Shown piece after piece: positions 57,001 through 64,000 of a stretch of DNA of 64,000 bases (position 1 is its first letter; the number at the start of each line of letters is the position of its first letter). The stretch is from Platycnemis pennipes (lineage: Eukaryota; Arthropoda; Insecta; Odonata; Platycnemididae): contig OW121854.1 of NCBI GenBank assembly GCA_933228895.1, positions 135,416,426 through 135,480,425 of the forward strand, read 5' to 3'. The notes under the pieces were generated by a model. It searched no databases. It was not told where the DNA came from and saw only the letters and a program-made list of their open reading frames with translations. A program made the position numbers and the translations under genes.

Positions 57001-59270
57001 AAAAAATCCAGATTCTGAGGTGTGTTCTCAAAACACCTTCCTTCTCACTAAACTCACTATTACCGCTGTTTTAAAACAAAAATTGACACTAAGGCCTCTG
57101 CTCATCGGTTTTCACCGATTTTTATACAATAATTCATAGCGAAATAAAAAATCCAGATTCTGATCTGTGTTCTCAAAATAGCTTCCTTCCGACTAAATTT
57201 ACTGTTTCCGCTGTTTTAAAACAAAAATTGACACTAAGGCCTCTGCTCATCGGTTTTCACCGATTTTTATACAATAATTCATAGCGAAATAAAAAATCCA
57301 GATTTTGAGGTGTGTTCTCAAAACAGATTTCTTCCCACTAAATTCACTGTTTCCGCTGTTTTAAAACAAAAATTGAAACTAAGGGGACTGCTCATCGGTT
57401 TTCACCGATTTTTATACAATAATTCATAGCGAAATAAAAAATCCAGATTCTGATCTGTGTTCTCAAAACAGCTTCCTTGTCACAAAATTCACTGTTTCCC
57501 CTGTTTTAAAACAAAAATCGACATTAAGGCCTCTGCTCATCGGTTTTCACCGATTTTTATACAATAATTCATAGCGAAATAAAAAATCCAGATTTTGAGT
57601 TGTGTTTTCAAAACAGCTTCCTTCTCACTAAATTTACTATTTCCGCTGTTTTAAAACAAAAATTGACACTAAGGCCTCGGCTCATCGGTTTTCACCGATT
57701 TTTATACAATAATTCATAGCGAAATAAAAAATCCAGATGCTGAGGTGTGTTCTCAAAACACCTTCCTTGTCACAAAATTCACTGTTTCCGCTGTTTTAAA
57801 ACAGAAATTGACACTAAGGCCTCTGCTCATCGGTTTTCACCGATTTTTATACAATAATTCATAGCGAAATAAAAAATCCAGATTCTGAGGTGTGTTCTCA
57901 AAACACCTTCCTTCTCACTTATTTCACTATTTCCGCTGTTTTAAAACAAAAATTGACACCAAGGCTTCTGCCCATTGGTTTTCACCGATTTTTATACAAT
58001 AATTCATAGCAAAATAAAAAATCCAGATTCTGAGGTGTGTTCTAAAAACACCTTCCTTCTCACTTATTTCACTGTTTCCGCTGTTTTAAAACAAAAATCG
58101 ACACTAAGGCCTCTGATCATCGGTTTTCACCGATTTTATACAATAATTCATAGCGAAATAAAAAATCCAGATTTTGAGGTGTTTTTTCAAAACAGCTTCC
58201 TTCTCACTAAATTTACTATTTCCGCTGTTTTAAAACAAAAATTGACACTAAGGCCTCTGCTCATCGGTTTTCACCGATTTTTATACAATAATTCATAGCG
58301 AAATAAAAAACCCAGATTCTGAGGTGTGTTCTCAGAAACGTTTCCTTCTCACTAAATTCACTATTTCCGCTGTTTTAAAACGAAAATTGTCACTAAGGCT
58401 TCTGCCCATTGGTTTTCACCGATTTTTATACCATAATTCATAGCGAAATAAAAAATCCAGATTCTGAGGTGTGTTCTCAAAACACCTTCCTTCTAACTAA
58501 ATTCACTATTTCCGCTTTTTTAAAACAATAATTAACACTAATGCCTCTGCTCATCGGTTTTCACCGATTTTTATACAATAATTCATAGCGAAATAAAAAA
58601 CCCAGATTCTGAGGTGTGTTCTCAAAAACGTTTCCTTCTCACTTAACTCACTATTACCGCTGTTTTAAAACAAAAAATTGACACTAAGGCCTCTGCTCAT
58701 CGGTTTTCACCGATTTTTATACAATAATTCATAGCGAAATAAAAAATCCAGATTTTGAGGTGTGTTCTCAAAACAGATTTCTTCCCACTAAATTCACTGT
58801 TTCCGCTGTTTTAAATCAAAAATTGAAACTAAGGCCTCTGCTCATCGGTTTTCACCGATTTTTATACAATAATTCAAAGCGAAATAAAAAATCCAGATTG
58901 TGATGTGTGTTCTCAAAACAGCTTCCTTGTCACAAAATTCAATCTTTCCGCTGTTTTAAAACGGAAATTGTCACTAAGGCTTCTGCCCATTGGTTTTCAC
59001 CGATTTTTATACCATAATTCATAGCGAAATAAAAAATCCAGATTCTGAGGTGTGTTCTCAAAACACCTTCCTTCTAACTAAATTCACTATTTCCGCTTTT
59101 TTAAAACAAAAATTAACACTAATGCCTCTGCTCATCGGTTTTCACCGATTTTTATACAATAATTCATAGCGAAAACAAAAACCCAGATTCTGAGGTGTGT
59201 TTTCAGAAACGTTTCCTTCTCACTAAATTCACTATTTCCGCTGTTTTAAAACGAAAATTGTCACTAAGGC
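54100..59270. repeat. Higher-order triplication, spacings 1738 and 1885 bp (12 and 13 monomers)
   Basis: CCAGATGCTGAGG at 54111, 55849 and 57734, and a monomer pair TTGGTTTTCACCGATTTTTA...TCTGATCATCGG at 54352, 56090 and 57975, define three copies of a 12-13-monomer block. The 147-bp difference between the spacings equals one monomer. Confidence 0.88.
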
Positions 59271-59276
59271 CTCTGA

Positions 59277-59310
59277 TAGCGAAATCTGGAATCTGGATTT
59301 TTTATTTCGC
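59277..59310 (-). repeat. Inverted satellite micro-fragment
   Basis: GAATCTGGATTTTTTATTTCGC at 59289-59310 (22 bp) is the reverse complement of the monomer piece from GCGAAATAAAAAATCC to AGATTC, preceded by a forward TAGCGAAATCTG. It is the only reversed piece noticed in the whole young array. Confidence 0.85.
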
Positions 59311-60169
59311 CCATTGGTTTTCACCGATTTTTATACCATAATTCATAGCGAAATAAAAAATCCAGATTCTGAGGTGTGTTCTCAAAACACCTTCCTTCTA
59401 TTTAAATTCATTATTTCCGCTGTTTTAAAACAAAAATATACACTAATGCCTCTGCTCATCGGTTTTCACCGATTTTTATACAATAATTCATAGCGAAATA
59501 AAAATCCCAGATTCTGGTGTGTGTTCTCAAAACAGCTTCCTTCTCACTAATTTTACTGTTTCCGCTGTTTTAAAACAAAGATTGACACTAAGGCCCCTGC
59601 TCATCGGTTTTCACCGATTTTTTATACAATAATTCATAGCGAAATAAAAAATCCAGATTCTGAGGTGTGTTCTCAAAACACCTTCCTTCTCACTAAATTC
59701 ACTACTTCACCTGTTTTAAAACAAAAATTGACACTAAGGCCCCTGCTAATCGGTTTTCACCGACTTTTATACAATAATTCATAGCGAAATAAAAAATCCA
59801 GATTCTGAGGTGTGTTCTCGAAACACCTTCCTTCGACCCAAATTCACTATTTCCGCTGTTTTAAAACAAAAATTGACACTAAGGCCTCTGCTCATCGGTT
59901 TTCACCGATTTTTATACAATAATTCATAGCGAAATAAAAAATCCAGATTTTGAGGTGTGTTCTCAAAACAGCTTCTTTCCCACTAAATTCACTGTTTCCG
60001 CTGTTTAAAAAAAAAAATTGACACTAAGGCCTCTGCTTATCGGTTTTCACCGATTTTTATTCAATAATTCATAGCGAAATATAATATCCAGATTCTGAGG
60101 TGTGTTCTCAAAACACCTTCCTTGTCACAAAATTCACTGTTTCCGCTGTTTTAAAATAGAAATTGACAC

Positions 60170-63050
60170 TAAGGCCACTGCTAATCTGTTTTCACCGATT
60201 TTTATACAATAATTCATAGCGAAAAAAAAATCCAGATTCTGAGGTGTGTTCTCAAAACAGCTCCCTTTTCACTAAATTCACTATTTCCGCTGTTTTAAAA
60301 CAAAAATTTACACTAAGGCTTCTGCTCATCGGTTTTCACCGATTTTTATACAATAATTCATAGCGAAATATAAAACCCAGATTCTGAGGTGTGATCTCAA
60401 AAACGTTTCCTTCTCACTAAACTCACTATTACCGCTGTTTTAAAACAAAAATTGAAACTAAGGCCTCTGCTAATCGGTTTTCACCGATTTTTATACAATA
60501 TTTTCAAAGCGAAATTAAAAATCCAGATTCTGATGTGTGTTCTCAAAACAGCTTCCTTGTCACTAAATTCACTCTTTCCGCTGTTTTAAAACAAAAATCG
60601 ACAATAAGGCCTCTGCTCATCGGTTTTCACCGATTTTTATACAATAATTCATAGCGAAATAAAAATCCCAGATTCTGAGGTGTGTTCTCAGAAACGTTTC
60701 CTTCTCACTAAATTCACTATTTCCGCTGTTTTAAAATAAAAATTGTCACTAAGGCTTCTGCCCATTGGTTTTCACCGATTTTTATACCATAATTCATAGC
60801 GAAATAAAAAATCCAGATTCTGAGGTGTGTTCTCAAAACAGCTTACTTCTCACTAATTTTACTGTTTCCGCTGTTTTAAAACAAAGATTGACACTAAGGC
60901 CCCTGCTCATCGGTTTTCACCGATTTTTTATACAATAATTCATAGCGAAATAAAAAAATCCAGATTCTGAGGTGTGTTCTCAAAACACCTTCCTTCTCAC
61001 TAAATTCACTACTTCACCTGTTTTAAAACAAAAATTGACACTAAGGCCCCTGCTAATCGGTTTTCATCGACTTTTATACAATAATTCATTGCGAAATAAA
61101 AAATCCATATTCTGAGGTGTGTTCTCAAAACACCTTCCTTCGAACCAAATTCACTATTTCCGCTGTTTTAAAACAAAAATTGACACTAAGGCCTCTGCTC
61201 ATCGGTTATCACCGATTTTTATACAATAATTCATAGCGAAATAAAAAATCCAGATTCTGAGGTGTTCTCAAAACAGCTTCCTTCTCTTTAACTCACCGTT
61301 TCCGCTGTTTTAAATCAAAAATTGACACTAAGGCCTCTGCTCATCGGTTTTCACCGATTTTTATACAATAATTCATAGCGAAATATAATATCCAGATTCT
61401 GAGGTGTGTTCTCAAAACACCTTCCTTGTCACAAAATTCACTGTTTCCGCTGTTTTAAAATAGAAATTGACACTAAGGCCACTGCTAATCTGTTTTCACC
61501 GATTTTTATACAATAATTCATAGCGAAAAAAAAATCCAGATTCTGAGGTGTGTTCTCAAAACAGCTCCCTTCTCACTAAATTCACTACTTCACCTGTTTT
61601 AAAACAAAAATTGACACTAAGGCCCCTGCTAATCGGTTTTCATCGACTTTTATACAATAATTCATTGCGAAATAAAAAATCCATATTCTGAGGTGTGTTC
61701 TCAAAACACCTTCCTTCGAACCAAATTCACTATTTCCGCTGTTTTAAAACAAAAATTGACACTAAGGCCTCTGCTCATCGGTTATCACCGATTTTTATAC
61801 AATAATTCATAGCGAAATAAAAAATCCAGATTCTGAGGTGTTCTCAAAACAGCTTCCTTCTCTTTAACTCACCGTTTCCGCTGTTTTAAATCAAAAATTG
61901 ACACTAAGGCCTCTGCTCATCGGTTTTCACCGATTTTTATACAATAATTCATAGCGAAATATAATATCCAGATTCTGAGGTGTGTTCTCAAAACACCTTC
62001 CTTGTCACAAAATTCACTGTTTCCGCTGTTTTAAAATAGAAATTGACACTAAGGCCACTGCTAATCTGTTTTCACCGATTTTTATACAATAATTCATAGC
62101 GAAAAAAAAATCCAGATTCTGAGGTGTGTTCTCAAAACAGCTCCCTTCTCACTAAATTCACTATTTCCGCTGTTTTAAAACAAAAATTTACACTAAGGCT
62201 TCTACTCATCGGTTTTCACCGATTTTTATACAATAATTGATAGCGAAATATAAAACCCAGATTCTGAGGTGTGATCTCAAAAACGTTTCCTTCTCACTAA
62301 ACTCACTATTACCGCTGTTTTAAAATAAAAATTGAAACTAAGGCCTCTGCTAATCGGTTTTCACCGATTTTTGTACAATAATTCAAAGCGAAATTAAAAA
62401 TCCAGATTCTGATGTGTGTTCTCAAAACAGCTTCCTTGTCACTAAATTCACTCTTTCCGCTGTTTTAAAACAAAAATCGACAATAAGGCCTCTGCTCATC
62501 GGTTTTCACCGATTTTTATACCATAATTCATAGCGAAATAAAAAATCCAGATTCTGAGGTGTGTTCTCAAAACAGCTTCCTTCTCACTAATTTTACTGTT
62601 TCCGCTGTTTTAAAACAAAGATTGACACTAAGGCCCCTGCTCATCGGTTTTCACCGATTTTTTATACAATAATTCATAGCAAAATAAAAAAATCCAGATT
62701 CTGAGGTGTGTTCTCAAAACACCTTCCTTCTCACTAAATTCACTACTTCACCTGTTTTAAAACAAAAATTGACACTAAGGCCCCTGCTAATCGGTTTTCA
62801 TCGACTTTTATACAATAATTCATTGCGAAATAAAAAATCCAGATTCTGAGGTGTGTTCTCAAAACACCTTCCTTCGAACCAAATTCACTATTTCGCTGTT
62901 TTAAAACAAAAATCGACACTAAGGCCTCTGCTCATCGGTTATCACCGATTTTTATACAATAATTCATAGCGAAATAAAAAATCCAGATTCTGAGGTGTTC
63001 TCAAAACAGCTTCCTTCTCTTTAACTCACCGTTTCCGCTGTTTTAAATCA
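60170..63050. repeat. Short higher-order duplications, 574 and 1305 bp
   Basis: The block CCACTGCTAATCTGTTTTCAC with AGCGAAAAAAAAATCC recurs at about 60173, 61478 and 62052 (shifts 1305 and 574, about nine and four monomers). A GGTTATCACCG monomer followed by CTCTTTAACTCACCG recurs at about 61200, 61775 and 62938. Confidence 0.82.
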
Positions 63051-64000
63051 AAAATTGACACTAAGGCCTCTGCTCATCGGTTTTCACCGATTTTTTACAA
63101 TAATTCATAGCGAAATAAAAAATCCAGATTCTGAGGTGTTTTCTCAAACCAGCTTCCTTCTCACTAATTTCACTGTTTCCGCTGTTTTGAAACAAAAATT
63201 GACACTACGGCCTCTGCTCATCGGTTTTCACCGATTTTTATACAATAATTCATAGCGAAATATAATATCCAGATTCTGAGGTGTGTTCTCAAAACACCTT
63301 CCTTGTCACAAAATTCACTGTTTCCGCTGTTTTAAAACAAAAATTTACACTAATGCTTCTGCTCATCGGTTATCACCGATTTTTATACAATAATTCATTG
63401 CGAAATAAAAAAACCAGATTCTGAGGTGTTCTCAAAACACCTTCCTCTCCACTAAATTCACTATTTCCGCTGTTTTAAAACAAAAATTGACACTAAGGCC
63501 ACTGCTCATCGGTTTTCACCGATTTTTATACAATAATTCATAGGGAAATAAAAAATCCAATTTCTGAGGTGTTCTCAAAACACCTTCCTCTCCACTAAAT
63601 TCACTATTTCCGCTGTTTTAAAACAAAACTTGACACTAAGGCCACTGCTCATCTGTTTTCACCGATTTTTATACAATAATTCATAGCGAAATAAAAAATC
63701 CAGATTTTGAGGTGTGTTCTCAAAACAGATTTCTTCCCACTAAATTCATTGTTGCCGCTGTTTTAAAACAAAAATTGAAACTAATGCCTCTGCTCATCGG
63801 TTTTCACCGATTTTTATACAATAATTCAAAGCGAAATAAAAAATCCAGATTCTGATGTGTGTTCTCAAAACAGCTTCCTTGTCACAAAATTCACTGTTTC
63901 CGCTGTTTTAAAACATAAATCGACACTAAGGCCTCTGCTCATCGGTTTTCACCGATTTTTATACAATAATTCATAGCGAAATAAAAAAATCCAGATTTTG

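Larger units (their letters stand above)
49978..64000. repeat. Homogeneous ~145-bp satellite array, segment 3 (to window edge)
   Basis: About 97 further monomers of the young family in the same orientation, still continuing at the last base of the window. Recurrent variant monomers mark internal duplications: the GATGCTGAGG monomer at 54111, 55849 and 57734, the CTAATCTGTTTTCAC monomer at 60181, 61486 and 62060. No gene is present. Confidence 0.95.

Noticed and set aside
31220..63255. Repeated open frames of 60-107 codons in the satellite
   Set aside because: They recur only because the monomer length (145 bp, not a multiple of three) and sequence recur. They shift frame between monomers, have no start context and no domain.
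30716..64000. CRISPR array, because of regular repeats
   Set aside because: Repeats are contiguous 145-bp monomers with no constant-length unique spacers and no cas genes; the setting is eukaryotic satellite DNA.

Overview
The window is eukaryotic, repeat-dominated DNA, most likely from an arthropod and probably an insect. The evidence for this is the mixture of elements: a P-element-like transposon with a THAP exon, piggyBac with TTAA ends, an RTE-type and a CR1/L2-like LINE, a Tx1/L1-like LINE, a Copia fragment, a 5S rRNA-derived SINE, and a long ~145-bp satellite. No ordinary host gene could be recognised. Everything that codes convincingly belongs to a mobile element. Species-level placement is not possible from sequence alone.

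Layout. 1-12.5 kb is single-copy-looking DNA full of transposon insertions: a TA-flanked MITE (1908-2204); a complete P-element-like transposon (3147-6515) with 24-bp terminal inverted repeats, an exact 8-bp target duplication and one THAP-type exon; a 5'-truncated CR1/L2-like LINE (7699-9346, minus); and a decayed Copia reverse transcriptase (10361-10960, minus). 12.5-18.1 kb is an old, diverged array of the ~145-bp satellite, interrupted by a Penelope-like tail (14119-14430) and a Harbinger-like element (14431-15953).

18.1-30.7 kb is a spacer with two large LINEs. The first is nested. A 5S rRNA-derived SINE (14-bp target duplication at 20318 and 26268) was split inside its 5S-like head by a 5.7-kb Tx1/L1-like LINE, whose poly(A) end and 5-6 bp duplication fall in the 5S sequence. 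The second is a complete RTE-type LINE (27039-30458) with a 12-bp target duplication and an intact 979-codon endonuclease/reverse transcriptase.

30.7-64 kb, to the window edge, is a young, homogeneous head-to-tail array of the same satellite family (about 190 monomers). It is organised in higher-order duplications of 12-19 monomers (spacings 2467, 2754, 1738/1885 and 574 bp). One dead piggyBac element landed in a monomer's TTAA and was then copied together with its flanking satellite as a ~5.8-kb block, so two near-identical copies sit at 41427-44178 and 47222-49973. Corresponding empty sites exist in the same array.

Overall the window reads as the edge of a satellite domain: an old degenerate arm, an island of retrotransposons, and an actively homogenising arm that carries a transposon along with it.
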